Source: Aliihoeflea sp. 2WW
GTDB taxonomy: Bacteria; Pseudomonadota; Alphaproteobacteria; Rhizobiales; Rhizobiaceae
Length of the DNA: 64,000 nucleotides
Reading direction: 5' to 3'
Assembly: GCF_000497755.1 (NCBI RefSeq)
Contig: NZ_AYOD01000005.1
Span: 1 to 64,000 of the forward strand
The notes beneath the pieces are model-generated. The model did not search any database. It had not been told where the DNA came from and was given only the letters and a program-made list of their open reading frames with translations. The position numbers and the translations under genes were made by a program. This document shows, piece by piece, positions 33,511 to 42,754 of the stretch; the stretch's first letter is position 1; each line of letters opens with the position of its first letter.

Positions 33511-34260
33511 ATGGCAAAAATCGAGATGCACGATGTTAACGTCAGCTACTTCATGCGAAGGACGGCATCTGCTGGAAAAAAGTTTGAACGCGACGCAGTC
33601 GGCGCGCCCATCATCGTCGGCCAAGCCTATCTGGAAATTGCCGCACTGCGAAACATCAATCTCGCCATTTCCGAAGGAGATCGTGTGGGATTGATCGGTT
33701 CGAACGGCTCTGGAAAGTCAACGCTGCTCAAACTCTGCGCTGGCGCATTGTCAGCTCAGTCTGGCTCAGTCCTCATTGAAGGCGCTGTGAGCCCGCAATT
33801 CGCCCTAGCCGCCGGGCTGAAGCAAGACTTGTCGGGAAGGCTTAATGCCGAACTCAAGTGCCTCTATCTCGGCGTGCCACAGCGGTCGATCGCCAAATAC
33901 GTTGAAGACGTCAAACTTCTGAGCGGTCTAGGCGGCTATTTCGAACTACCTATGCGTAGCTACTCAGCTGGCATGCGGTCGCGGCTAGTGATGAGCCTCT
34001 TGGGTTTGGTGCGAGGCGAAATTCTAATTATGGACGAATGGGTCAATGCTGCTGACCCGCGATTGAGTGAGGCTATTGAAGGCATTCAGAGTCGTCTTCT
34101 GCAGCGAAGTAAGATCCTCGTTTTGGCTAGCCATTCAGAGCGTGTTCTTAAGAGTTGGGTAGATCGACTGATATGGCTCGAGCAAGGTGAAATAGTTGCT
34201 GATGGGTCGATCGCTGATGTGTATGCGCAATATAAGTCCTGGCTCAAAACGCATCAGTGA
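33511..34260 (+). CDS. Polysaccharide ABC exporter ATPase (KpsT/Wzt family)
   Basis: This is the 249-residue ATPase partner of the preceding permease. Walker A is IGSNGSGKSTLLKL, the signature appears as SYSAGMRSRLVMSL, Walker B as ILIMDEWVNAAD and the switch His as LASHSERVL. ISEGDRVGLIGSNGSGKST is the classical Wzt/KpsT block. There is no C-terminal carbohydrate-binding domain, so it resembles KpsT and two-gene capsule exporters rather than O-antigen Wzt proteins that recognise the chain end. It is the last plus-strand polysaccharide gene before the phage lysis genes, 43 bases away and convergent. Confidence 0.92.
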   Translation: MAKIEMHDVNVSYFMRRTASAGKKFERDAVGAPIIVGQAYLEIAALRNINLAISEGDRVGLIGSNGSGKSTLLKLCAGALSAQSGSVLIEGAVSPQFALAAGLKQDLSGRLNAELKCLYLGVPQRSIAKYVEDVKLLSGLGGYFELPMRSYSAGMRSRLVMSLLGLVRGEILIMDEWVNAADPRLSEAIEGIQSRLLQRSKILVLASHSERVLKSWVDRLIWLEQGEIVADGSIADVYAQYKSWLKTHQ

Positions 34261-34303
34261 TTTCCTTCTACACCACGGTGGTCTATTACAGCATCAGCAT
34301 TAG

Positions 34304-34618
34304 TCACCGGCGCCGCATCTGCATTTCACGCCGGATCTCGCCCAGCTCGGTGCGAAGCCGCTCAATCTCTTCAACCAGTTCGTGCCCGATCTTTCGCGCC
34401 CGCTCTTGGTCGACGCGGTAGTGTTCAATGACCTCTGCCAGAATGCGAACGGACGAGCCGTCAACCAGCGCGCCGGCGACGGCGACGGTCGCGTCTTCCG
34501 GCGTCTGAGGGGGCGACTTCTTGCCCGAGCGCCAGCCGAGCCCGGCCGCCAGGCCGACGATCAGGATGACGAGTGCATTGGCTGCCTGAACAAGATCGAT
34601 CTTCGTCATCCATTCCAT
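34304..34618 (-). CDS. Small phage membrane/coiled-coil protein of the lysis module
   Basis: This 104-residue protein has one N-terminal membrane helix (ALVILIVGLAAGLGW) followed by a basic stretch and a long charged helix (EVIEHYRVDQERARKIG through LGEIRREMQMRRR). The layout resembles an i-spanin or small accessory lysis protein, but no family is recognised. ATG 34618 overlaps the upstream stop as TGATG. It is the last gene of the prophage late operon visible here. Confidence 0.65.
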   Translation of the reverse strand: MEWMTKIDLVQAANALVILIVGLAAGLGWRSGKKSPPQTPEDATVAVAGALVDGSSVRILAEVIEHYRVDQERARKIGHELVEEIERLRTELGEIRREMQMRRR

Positions 34619-35073
34619 CAGCCCCGCTCCGCAGCATTCTTTCCGACATCCGACCACGAGCGGTAGGTGTTCATTATCTCGAGAAGGACCATCGTCGACC
34701 ACGCGACCGCACCTGACGGCGCGCCGCCGACGTTCATCCACGCCATCAGGAAGCCGAGCGAGACCTGCGACCAGATCGCGGCCCCGACGATCGATGCGGC
34801 GGCGCGGATGTGCGGTGAGAACGCAAAGCCTTTGAACGTCCCGTTGATCGTCAGGGCGCTCAGTCTCATCAGGCCGCACAACCCGATGATCGCCGCCCAG
34901 GTTCGCTCGTCCGCCCAATGCGCCAGGTAGGCGAACGAGTTCGAGGTCTCGAACATGTCAGGCGAGAGCTGCAGCCCGATCCACAACCCGAGTGCCGGCC
35001 AGAGCATCACCCATTCCGACATGCGGATAGGGAAATGGTCTGCGACGCCGCGATAGACACGAACGATGATCAT
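34618..35073 (-). CDS. Phage membrane protein, possible holin
   Basis: This 151-residue protein has about three to four hydrophobic segments (MLWPALGLWIGLQL, WAAIIGLCGLMRLSALTI, IVGAAIWSQVSLGFLMAWM, GAVAWSTMVLLEIM). It lies directly behind the endolysin gene with TGATG start-stop overlap, the place expected for a holin. Sequence similarity to a named holin family is not evident, so the role is inferred from location and topology. Confidence 0.65.
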   Translation of the reverse strand: MIIVRVYRGVADHFPIRMSEWVMLWPALGLWIGLQLSPDMFETSNSFAYLAHWADERTWAAIIGLCGLMRLSALTINGTFKGFAFSPHIRAAASIVGAAIWSQVSLGFLMAWMNVGGAPSGAVAWSTMVLLEIMNTYRSWSDVGKNAAERG

Positions 35074-36038
35074 CAGCCCGGCTCGGCATTTTTCGGCGCA
35101 CGGTAGGCACCGATCGCGCCCGCAGCCGCACCGATGAAGGCGGTGACCGCAGCATTGAACTCCGGAGTCGTGAACGCCGCCGGCAGCACATCGGCAGCGA
35201 CGATTGCGGTCCAGAGCGCGCCAGCAATGGCGGCCCACTTGCCGGCACCGACAGCCTTGGCCGATTGCTCGACTGGAGACGGCTTCGGCGTATGCTCATA
35301 GCCAAGCTCGATCGGCGGGCCGCCATTGTGGCCGATGGGCGGATAGGTTGGCATGGGCGTTTCCTCGATCGGTGGGATGGGCCGGACGATGATCTCCGGC
35401 TGCGAGCCGAACCCAGCCGCCTGCAGCGCGGAGACGAACGCGCGGTGATAGCCGGCGACCTCGACATCGGTCCCGTCGACACCATTGACGATCCGGCGCG
35501 GGTTGGAGCTTGGCGACGCATCGAGCGCGGCAGGGAAATTGTAATCGCCGAGCTTCTTGCCGGTGAACAGGCCCTCGGACATGCCGACGACGGCGATGTC
35601 GGCGCCGACCGACTTCTCCAGCGCCAGATCGCGGTTGCCAACCAGATCCACGCCCAGCCGGCGACCCATGCGCTCGTAGTTGGCTTCATGTGTGAGCTGG
35701 ACAGGACCGCGGCCGAACCATCCATCCCGCCAGTAAGGCGTCTTCACCCACGATAGCTGCCCCTTGGCAAAGGCGGCATCGAGGCGGGCGATCACCGTTG
35801 CGTCAGACGGGTTCTTGTCCTTGTGGCTCGCGTACACCGTCTCCTTGATCGGCAGCATGTACGCGCCGGTCTCGCGATAGACCTGTGCCAGGATGTTCGC
35901 AACGTGATGGATGTTGGAGACGCCATGGCGCTCGGCAGCATTGATCAAGGCTTCGGTGCCCTCGACCTGTTGCTGAAGCAGCCGGCTGCCAAAGAGCGGC
36001 CCAGAGCGCAAGGCAGCGAAGAACGCAGCTCGGTTCAT
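35073..36038 (-). CDS. Phage endolysin, GH19 chitinase-like, with C-terminal hydrophobic domain
   Basis: This is a 321-residue lysis enzyme. Residues of about 1-215 form a GH19-like muramidase domain: VANILAQVYRETGAYMLPIKE with the catalytic Glu, WRDGWFGRGPVQLTHEANY and GDYNFPAALD. A Pro-rich linker (PIPPIEETPMPTYPP) follows, then a hydrophobic C terminus (KWAAIAGALWTAIVAADVLP, FIGAAAGAIGAY) with two likely membrane helices. There is no N-terminal signal, so the tail may anchor the enzyme or act holin-like. The start follows GGGGGAAAGGACACTCGCC, which is part of a leader found again at 36773-36808. Confidence 0.85.
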   Translation of the reverse strand: MNRAAFFAALRSGPLFGSRLLQQQVEGTEALINAAERHGVSNIHHVANILAQVYRETGAYMLPIKETVYASHKDKNPSDATVIARLDAAFAKGQLSWVKTPYWRDGWFGRGPVQLTHEANYERMGRRLGVDLVGNRDLALEKSVGADIAVVGMSEGLFTGKKLGDYNFPAALDASPSSNPRRIVNGVDGTDVEVAGYHRAFVSALQAAGFGSQPEIIVRPIPPIEETPMPTYPPIGHNGGPPIELGYEHTPKPSPVEQSAKAVGAGKWAAIAGALWTAIVAADVLPAAFTTPEFNAAVTAFIGAAAGAIGAYRAPKNAEPG

Positions 36039-36044
36039 GGCGAG

Positions 36045-36078
36045 TGTCCTTTCCCCCGGTGCGGCCGGGTGATTAAAG
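36045..36078 (-). repeat. Phage leader repeat, copy A
   Basis: On the minus strand it reads CTTTAATCACCCGGCCGCAC followed by CGGGGGAAAGGACA and includes the endolysin ribosome-binding site. CCCGG/CCGGG can form a small stem. Related copies lie at 36272-36305 and 36773-36808. Confidence 0.6.
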
Positions 36079-36124
36079 TTTTAGGGAGTGCGGATAGAGT
36101 TGCCGCCCAGGCGGAGGGCGCGAG

Positions 36125-36250
36125 ATGTCGAGTGGCTACGACAAGGATCCAAATGGACCTTACAAGATCACGCGTTGGACGTGGCTGAAGGCGGCATCGG
36201 GGTTGGCGGTCGTTCTTGCTTTGACCGTCTACGCAATGGGTGGCGGTTAA
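36125..36250 (+). CDS. Small membrane protein, 41 residues
   Basis: This short frame encodes a polar head (SSGYDKDPNGPYKITRW) and one membrane helix (ASGLAVVLALTVYAMGGG). GGCGGAGGG lies eight bases before the ATG. It is on the plus strand, against the phage late genes, between leader copies A and B. The short polar head with a C-terminal helix is common in small accessory proteins. No family is recognised. Confidence 0.55.
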   Translation: MSSGYDKDPNGPYKITRWTWLKAASGLAVVLALTVYAMGGG

Positions 36251-37161
36251 TCGGGGCGCTCTCTGGTTATAGGGAATGGTGCCCGATGCGGCCAGGTGAT
36301 TGAACGTTTCACATTTTGGGCTAGGCTAGTAGTTGGTGGCGTTGCGCAAGCGTCGCTTGTCGGGTCGGCGTCCCAATCCTGGTGTTGGACGCCGATCCCT
36401 CACTACATCACCAAATCTCGCTATGCAGTCGAAGCGTCCTCCGTTAGGCTCACGCACCGACTTTGGCTAGGTAACGCCTCTCGTTCATAGCGTTGAGGCA
36501 AGCAGCAAGCTCCTTAGCATAGCCGCGATTGTGGCGCATACGGCGAGCATCGCCTGCTTGGACAGACACACGCAAGCCGCGATAAGCTAAGCTGGCGTGT
36601 CTAGCTGCACCTGAACATCCTCGACAGTCATTGGCGTGACCGGCTTGGCGAGCCTGTCCGGCGTGCAGCCTAGACGACATTAAGGCTATGCGGTCTAAGC
36701 CCCAAACTCGATCTGGCTACCCAAATCGAGCAACCGGACGACGCCGGCCGGTACTATGGAGTCCACGACAAATGTCCTTTCCCGTGGGCACGGCCCGCGT
36801 GATTAAAGACTTGATGGAGGAGGCTTTTATTTGCGGTTTACCCCGGTGGCGTTTGCCTGTATTGCCGGCAGCCTATGGTAGAAACTCCTTTGCCCCGCAA
36901 GAATTTAAATCAGGACGCTCACAAGGATTTTGTAGAATCAGCTACTCGTTTCCTTGGCTCGCCCGATTGTGGAACGCGGCGAATGACCGGTGCATTGCAT
37001 CGCTAAATCGCACTTATTATTGGGATGTGAAAACGGAAGGACGATTCACATCAGTTAGCATCAATCAGCGAAAGGGTAGCGGGTAGCGAGCCTCAAGTCG
37101 CCTACAGGCTCGCCAGCGGAACCCATTGACCCAGATTTCTGCAACACCACGAGGCTTTAAT
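36251..37161. other. Gap between endolysin and glycosyltransferase genes: leader repeats and decayed frames
   Basis: Leader copies B (36272-36305) and C (36773-36808) lie here. On the minus strand, copy C is followed by a GTG-initiated 23-residue frame (36695-36766, VDSIVPAGVVRLLDLGSQIE) and then by short broken frames, including one reading LGCTPDRLAKPVTPMTVED without a usable start. These look like remains of phage genes. The rest shows no gene I can support. Average GC is lower than in the flanking phage genes. Confidence 0.45.
36773..36808 (-). repeat. Phage leader repeat, copy C
   Basis: On the minus strand it begins CTTTAATCACGCGGGCCGTG and ends CACGGGAAAGGACA, matching copy A at both ends with a variable GC-rich centre. 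It precedes a truncated frame rather than a full gene. Confidence 0.55.
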
Positions 37162-39267
37162 ATGAGGAATGCTGTGTTCTTGCCCAAAAGATTGCGGTTG
37201 ATAGCTCACGGTCTCATCAACCGATTTCCTGCCGCAGCACAGCCAAAATTGCGTTCGATCGGTCGAAAACTATCAACAAAAATCGCTCGACCGACGCAAG
37301 TGACTGGAAAAAGCAGAAGTCTACAGGCCGCAGTCCAGGCGCATGTCGCTGACGAGGCACCTAGCAAAGGCCCGTTAAGCAGGCGGTTAGTTCCTATCGG
37401 TTGGCTGAGCGCCCTCAGGATCATCGCCGCAAAACGAGATTGTGCGATTATTTCTGAAGAACTGCATTCGGCGCTCGTCTCCGCTGAACCTTCTCAACGG
37501 CCATTCATGTTAGAAGCTGCGACTAACTTTCTATCACCGCGAGTACTTTCTGCCGCGGCCCACAGCTTCAAGGAAACTACAAAAGATGTCAGAACGCTCC
37601 ATGCTATAGCTCAAGCGTCGCTCGATGTCGGCGATCTCAGTACCGCTAGCCGAGAGCTTGCTTTAACCGCTTCAATCGCTCGGGGGACTGCGGGATCCCA
37701 CCAGTTGGTGTTATCAGCCCAACTGGCCTTATATGCCGGAGAACAGATCTCGAGCCGAGTTTTTTTGCAGACACTGCTTAATCTCAATCATCAGACCGTC
37801 AATCAACTCGCACGGTCTCTAGATGTGGCGGAAGACCTAGGGGACGCCGAGCTGGTAAAGCTGATCCAGCAGCGATTGGCCAAGTTCCAGAACGGTAAAG
37901 ACGGATTGGCCGCTGGACGGAGAATCTATGAATCTGGCGGACATGGCCTAGGGATGGCTATGTTGGCAGGCCTTCTTAATGACTCCCAAGTTTCGCACCT
38001 GGCGGCATTTTGGATAGCTCATTATCTAAGGAATTCCGGGCAACTTTTTGAAGCAAAAGTGATCCTTGAGACATTACTTCGCTTAGATCATCGACCAGAC
38101 AAAGTCCGACTGGAACTCGCCGAAATAGCCGTTGAACAAGGCAACCTTGAGACAGCGACTGAGTTGGCAGACAAGGCCACCTCTGACGGAAAGACTGCTG
38201 CTTTCTCTTCAGCTCGATTTGCCGCCAAATTTTCAAAGCGAGACTATGCTAAGGCGTTCTCTGAGTACACTAGTCGTGGCACATTGCAGCCTTTTCGAGA
38301 CGGAGTCGCTGGCTCTAACTATACAGGTGACTATAAATCTTGGAGCAAGGCAACTAAACGACTGCTTCTGGCGTCTTCGGGGGTAGGAGATGAAATTCGC
38401 TGGGCATCCACTTACAGACGGCTGCCGCAGGACGGATCGACCTATGTCACGTGCGATCCTCGACTACACGAACTGCTTTGCGAGGCCTACCCTGCTATCC
38501 ATTTCATCCCGGTACGCCGGAGGTTTAAAATTGTTAATCGTGTTCCCCGTTCGGAATACGATCAGGTACCCGTTGGATCACTCACTTACTTCTTAGACAA
38601 TGTCGGATGGGAGAAACTAGAAGATTTTGATGCCGTATGCACGACTTACGATGCCATGCCCAGTTTAGCGAATGCTCTTGAGAACTCAGACAATCGGACT
38701 GGTTCAGCGCATCGAGTATCATCATCAATAGGTATGATTGCAGCGCAGTGTTTAGGCCTAGCATGGAGAAGCGATCTCGCCGGGTACGCTCGTGGTAGGC
38801 ACTACACACCATTCTCAGTCATTTTGGATGTTGTTGGACGTATCAATAAGCACTGGATCATTTTGCAGGCCGACGTGTCGATGGAGGAAGCTAAATCGCT
38901 GCGAAACGCAGCACCAGGCAGAGTCCATTTTGTGGATACGGTTGACCTCAAAAATGACTTCAATGCCAAAGCCGCACTGATCTCTCAGCTCGATATTGTC
39001 ATATCTCCTGCTACCTTTTTGGCGGAACTGTCGGGCTTCATCGGAGCCCCTACGATTTTGACCTCCAGAAGTTCGGCTGTGGCAATGAGGCAGTTGGACA
39101 GCGGAAGGGACATATGGTTCCCGTCAATCGTACACGCGAATTCGCCCTTCGAAGGGGACTTCTCAGGTACCGGGCTAGCCGAACTCATTATTTCGCGTAT
39201 CGAACAACTCCTTGTTCAGGGGGAAAGTAAGGATCATGGTCGATCAAACTCAACAGCACCTCGCTGA
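37162..39267 (+). CDS. TPR-containing glycosyltransferase-like protein
   Basis: This is a protein of about 701 residues. A basic N terminus is followed by TPR-like helical repeats through about residue 380 (for example LAEIAVEQGNLETATELADK). A C-terminal GT9/GT-B-like domain starts LLLASSGVGDEIRWASTYRR near residue 400 and includes ISPATFLAELSGFIGAPTILT, the usual nucleotide-sugar region of heptosyltransferase-like enzymes. It probably modifies surface polysaccharide. The first ATG is used, though a TTG at 37126 is also in frame. The 3' end overlaps the next gene by 32 bases. It lies on the plus strand between phage lysis and tail-fibre genes. Confidence 0.72.
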   Translation: MRNAVFLPKRLRLIAHGLINRFPAAAQPKLRSIGRKLSTKIARPTQVTGKSRSLQAAVQAHVADEAPSKGPLSRRLVPIGWLSALRIIAAKRDCAIISEELHSALVSAEPSQRPFMLEAATNFLSPRVLSAAAHSFKETTKDVRTLHAIAQASLDVGDLSTASRELALTASIARGTAGSHQLVLSAQLALYAGEQISSRVFLQTLLNLNHQTVNQLARSLDVAEDLGDAELVKLIQQRLAKFQNGKDGLAAGRRIYESGGHGLGMAMLAGLLNDSQVSHLAAFWIAHYLRNSGQLFEAKVILETLLRLDHRPDKVRLELAEIAVEQGNLETATELADKATSDGKTAAFSSARFAAKFSKRDYAKAFSEYTSRGTLQPFRDGVAGSNYTGDYKSWSKATKRLLLASSGVGDEIRWASTYRRLPQDGSTYVTCDPRLHELLCEAYPAIHFIPVRRRFKIVNRVPRSEYDQVPVGSLTYFLDNVGWEKLEDFDAVCTTYDAMPSLANALENSDNRTGSAHRVSSSIGMIAAQCLGLAWRSDLAGYARGRHYTPFSVILDVVGRINKHWIILQADVSMEEAKSLRNAAPGRVHFVDTVDLKNDFNAKAALISQLDIVISPATFLAELSGFIGAPTILTSRSSAVAMRQLDSGRDIWFPSIVHANSPFEGDFSGTGLAELIISRIEQLLVQGESKDHGRSNSTAPR

Positions 39268-41074
39268 CTGGCTCTCGGAAAATTCCGAAGAGCGGACCAC
39301 CTGGGTAGCCGCTAAGAAACTATGGGAAAATAACTATTTCTCAAGAAGTGGCGCGTTGCTCGTGGGCGAGCGTTGGTCGGAAAGGGCTTCGCTTCCCTAT
39401 CGCCGCCGCTTCGCGCATACTTTGCTGAGATCTGGATACTATCCACAAGCAGTCGAATTAGAGAATTCCGTCCTAAAGGATATCGATCCCAGCCATGAAA
39501 ATGCCGATAAGGAAAGAAGGCGCGCCAAAAATCATATGGGCATTGCACAGCTCTATATAGATGGTAGCGATTACTTAAAGCGTGTTCCGCCTCCGAAGAT
39601 CGATGAACAAAAAGGTTTTTGCATCGCATTCAACGTTGCGCATGATATTTTGTCAGGAGTTTCACTTCCGATAGGATTGGCTCTCCGTCAACGCGGTTAT
39701 CACTTCGGCGCCGCGGCCTTTGCAACCTGGGAGGCACCTGCAGGTGTTCCAGAGTTTGACGCCGTATGCAGCATGTTGGCTAACGACGGATCCGGCCTAG
39801 TGAACGATCCATTTACTGGGTTCTATCATGTGTGGCACGTTGACTGGTCCGCCGGTACTGTCGAATGTGAAGGTATCAATTATTTCCCATATTTCCATGA
39901 GCGGGTGTCTCAGAAGGCGCGACGTTACAGCGCCAACATTCTTGACGATCCAGAATCGTCTAAGCTTTTCCAAATGCTGTTGCTGAGAGCGGATCGAGCA
40001 TTAAAATTTTGCAAAATGCTAATACCCTTGGCCTCGAAAGGGCTGCCGATCCGAATTCTTTGTATGGATAGCCACTTCGCTCCTTGGGGGATCCCAAGAG
40101 AGTGGTGCAACGTTGTTGGCCGAGATTTTGATATTCACGTGGTGGCCCTAAGTGCCGGCTACGAGAACTATTACAGCAATCTGTCGACCCGTGAGGCTGC
40201 GACGCTTGCAGTGGAAGACCTCACTGCGCATCCAGACGTCAGAACCCCTCTACTAGGCGGCGCGGAGCGCTTCAAACAATTCACATCTAACTTCCCAGAC
40301 GTATTAGATTTTGCTGATGAGGAGGTATTTTCGTGGATTACACAGAACAGAAGCAAAACAGTCCCGTCCGATTTTTCCGAGATCAAAGATCGTATTCTGT
40401 CGGTCAGATCCCGGGGGGGGAAGGTCTTCGTTGCCTTTGGAAAGGTTTCTATCGACTTCGCCGCTCCCGGGGACGGCGGCCTAGCGCATGGTGATTTCGT
40501 AGAATGGATTAATCACCTAATCGATGGGATCTCGAAGACTGACAATTTGCTGCTGATTAAACCTCATCCGCACGAACTCCGCGAAGAGATTGTCATGGGC
40601 GGCGTGCAGTTACTGAGAGATCTTGTGCCCGCCGACTTACCCGGTAACGCCGTCTTTTTACCCCACGATGGATTGAACACGCATGAACTGGCCGAAATCG
40701 TAGATGCGGCTTTTCTCTGGAACGGGACCGCCTCTGTCGAATTTCCAGTGTTAGGCGTTCCCGTGTTCCAAGCGAGCGTATGGGGTCCGCGAGACTATCC
40801 TGTTGGGCTTGATATCCTGGAAACCAGAGAGGCTTACGAGCGCGTTCTCAGCGGCCAGAGTAGTGTGGGAGTTTCGGAGGAGACGCGGCGTAAAGCGGCG
40901 GCATTTCTCAGGTTTATGAAATCGGAGTATGTTTCTATGCCCTATAGATACGTGCGCAGAGCTGCCATAAACGATTACATTGGTCCGCCTCGATTTTACG
41001 AGGAAGATTTGGATGATCTTCTTACAGAAGGCGATCCAATCATGGATGAGATCATCTCAAGAATTTTTCCTTGA
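39236..41074 (+). CDS. Capsular polysaccharide biosynthesis protein (capsule-transferase-like)
   Basis: This is a 612-residue cytoplasmic protein. The C-terminal half resembles capsule synthesis transferases of the KpsS/KpsC type: KVFVAFGKVSIDFAAPGD, LLLIKPHPHELREE near residue 442, and LWNGTASVEFPVLGVPVFQ, a loop used for nucleotide-sugar binding in GT-B enzymes. The N-terminal part is helical and of unknown role. The start at 39236 follows AAGTAAGGATC and overlaps the TPR-GT gene, so the two are translationally linked. It would act on the same class of polysaccharide as the 21-34 kb locus. The donor sugar is unknown. Confidence 0.68.
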   Translation: MVDQTQQHLADWLSENSEERTTWVAAKKLWENNYFSRSGALLVGERWSERASLPYRRRFAHTLLRSGYYPQAVELENSVLKDIDPSHENADKERRRAKNHMGIAQLYIDGSDYLKRVPPPKIDEQKGFCIAFNVAHDILSGVSLPIGLALRQRGYHFGAAAFATWEAPAGVPEFDAVCSMLANDGSGLVNDPFTGFYHVWHVDWSAGTVECEGINYFPYFHERVSQKARRYSANILDDPESSKLFQMLLLRADRALKFCKMLIPLASKGLPIRILCMDSHFAPWGIPREWCNVVGRDFDIHVVALSAGYENYYSNLSTREAATLAVEDLTAHPDVRTPLLGGAERFKQFTSNFPDVLDFADEEVFSWITQNRSKTVPSDFSEIKDRILSVRSRGGKVFVAFGKVSIDFAAPGDGGLAHGDFVEWINHLIDGISKTDNLLLIKPHPHELREEIVMGGVQLLRDLVPADLPGNAVFLPHDGLNTHELAEIVDAAFLWNGTASVEFPVLGVPVFQASVWGPRDYPVGLDILETREAYERVLSGQSSVGVSEETRRKAAAFLRFMKSEYVSMPYRYVRRAAINDYIGPPRFYEEDLDDLLTEGDPIMDEIISRIFP

Positions 41075-41397
41075 AGCAAATCATTAATACTCTCTACTTG
41101 ATGAACCTACTTTTAATTGTTTCTGGATGTCACTTTAGCAATACGTGGATCTTCCGCCCTCGGTTAAGGAGTTGCACCATAGGGAAGTTAGCTGTATCCG
41201 ACACCCGTGCGGGTCAGCCACTTGGCGTGTATCGAGCATAGTAATCGACGCATGCACTTTTGAGCGAATACAAATGGCTGCCTTATGTATTTGCTGCAGT
41301 CGAATTGCAAAGTTTATCGGAGCATAACTGTTGTTAAAATCAGTCTATTCGGTTCACAGGCTATTTAAACTCGCTAGTGCGATAGATTTGGTTTGCA
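41075..41397. other. AT-rich intergenic region
   Basis: These 323 bases show no credible reading frame, hairpin terminator or repeat. The stretch is poorer in GC than its surroundings and probably carries the promoter of the 250-residue membrane protein gene that follows. Confidence 0.45.
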
Positions 41398-42150
41398 ATG
41401 TACGAATCAAAATATCGCGCTAGTCTGGAAAGGCTTCTGGCCGGTTCGGACCCATCAAATCCGAGAAGCTTCTTCCAAGCGGTGGACCGGCTCCGAAACG
41501 CTCACGACCAACTTCTCGTCAAAAACCCACATTTGCTCAATTCCGAAAGAGAAGCAGCCATGAGGGCGGGGATGGAGCAGGCTATCGCGGCGGTCCAGGA
41601 TGAAGCAAGGGACGTCTCATCTACGCGGCAAGCGGGGCTCCATCAAACCCAAGGCTCGACTGCCGCGGTGTTTGGCGGGGCAGTCTTATCGACAACTGCT
41701 GGCGTCCTTCTCTACCTCGTTCTCGTGGCAGCCGGATGGATAAGTATCGCCATTGGTCCGTCTGCCGAACAGAGCGCTTTTCTTCATGAGCGTCTTACTC
41801 AGGGACGTATCCATCTATCCAACGCGGTGACTGCTCTTGACGAAATAGAGAAGGAGGTTCTCCGTCGGCAGCGGGAGGATCCTGCGGGCTTGGAAGCTAT
41901 CGCTGGGGAGCGCCATTTAGCACTACGCATATTCGATGCAGACCTTGCGGCCCGGGTTCTGGCCGGTTTTCCGCGTGGAACAGCGGTCACCATTCGCGCA
42001 GACAGAATGGGTTATAAAATTCTTTTCAACTGGACGCTGTGCTGGGTCGCGTATCTTGATCGGCCGGACCTGATTGATCGCGGCCGCTCTCGTGATGAGT
42101 TTGTCTGCGCCGCATTTGGCAAATGGAATCAGGAAGGTGCTTCTTTCTGA
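41398..42150 (+). CDS. Hypothetical membrane protein, 250 residues
   Basis: No family is recognised. The N-terminal 90 residues are polar and helical. One strong membrane segment (VLLYLVLVAAGWISIAI) lies near residue 110, followed by a soluble part with FDADLAARVLAGFPRGTAVT and a Trp-rich end. It is on the plus strand between the capsule-type genes and the tail-fibre gene, as expected for a prophage cargo gene. Confidence 0.65.
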   Translation: MYESKYRASLERLLAGSDPSNPRSFFQAVDRLRNAHDQLLVKNPHLLNSEREAAMRAGMEQAIAAVQDEARDVSSTRQAGLHQTQGSTAAVFGGAVLSTTAGVLLYLVLVAAGWISIAIGPSAEQSAFLHERLTQGRIHLSNAVTALDEIEKEVLRRQREDPAGLEAIAGERHLALRIFDADLAARVLAGFPRGTAVTIRADRMGYKILFNWTLCWVAYLDRPDLIDRGRSRDEFVCAAFGKWNQEGASF

Positions 42151-42316
42151 TGTCCAGCACTCTGTCCATTCTGGACTTCTTTGTCAGATCGCGCTCAGGC
42201 TTTCCGATAGCCAGCGCCGCAATACCCCTTTATTTAGCTACGCTGAGTTCCTCCGGTAAGCGTGGATCTCGAGCGCAATGAAGCGTTAGCAAACCAGCAG
42301 CAAACAACGGATTTAC

Positions 42317-42754
42317 ATGGACCCGCTATTCAAAACCGACTTATGGGCAGCGGCAAACGCTGCTGCTGGCAAGCGAGTTGAGGTAAGACTTCGTGACAGT
42401 TCGCCATCTCCGGCAAATTTTATTGCACGTCTGAATGTTGCGTGCGAATTCCTTGGCTTGGAGCGTATCAACATCTTTTACAAGGCTGAGGCTGAGATTT
42501 TTGCGGTTGGCAGCGGCAGCATAAAAACACTCGCCTGGGATAAGGAGCCCGCGACGATCGCCTTCAGTGAGTTTTCTGAGGACGACATTACGGCGCTCGT
42601 CGATGGACGCGATATTTTCGAACGCGCCAACGAGATGCTCGACACGGTAGATGAAGGTGACGACGCGATGGGCGAGCACATGTTTTTCGAGGATGATGAA
42701 AACGACTCTTACGGCTTAACGCCCAAAGCGAATGACCGTGACCGGCAGGCTTAA
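42317..42754 (+). CDS. Hypothetical acidic protein, 145 residues
   Basis: No family is recognised. It is soluble and strongly acidic towards the C terminus (ERANEMLDTVDEGDD, FFEDDENDSYG). It overlaps the next small membrane-protein gene by 23 bases in another frame. It is part of the plus-strand block next to the tail-fibre genes. Confidence 0.6.
   Translation: MDPLFKTDLWAAANAAAGKRVEVRLRDSSPSPANFIARLNVACEFLGLERINIFYKAEAEIFAVGSGSIKTLAWDKEPATIAFSEFSEDDITALVDGRDIFERANEMLDTVDEGDDAMGEHMFFEDDENDSYGLTPKANDRDRQA

Noticed and set aside
36450-36680. A 76-residue minus-strand frame as an intact gene.
   Set aside because: No ribosome-binding site, Arg/Ala-rich composition, and a more protein-like reading in another frame that is itself broken. 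Treated as a remnant.
36688-37086. A 132-residue plus-strand frame before the TPR-glycosyltransferase gene.
   Set aside because: It crosses leader copy C, has no ribosome-binding site and a composition unlike its neighbours.
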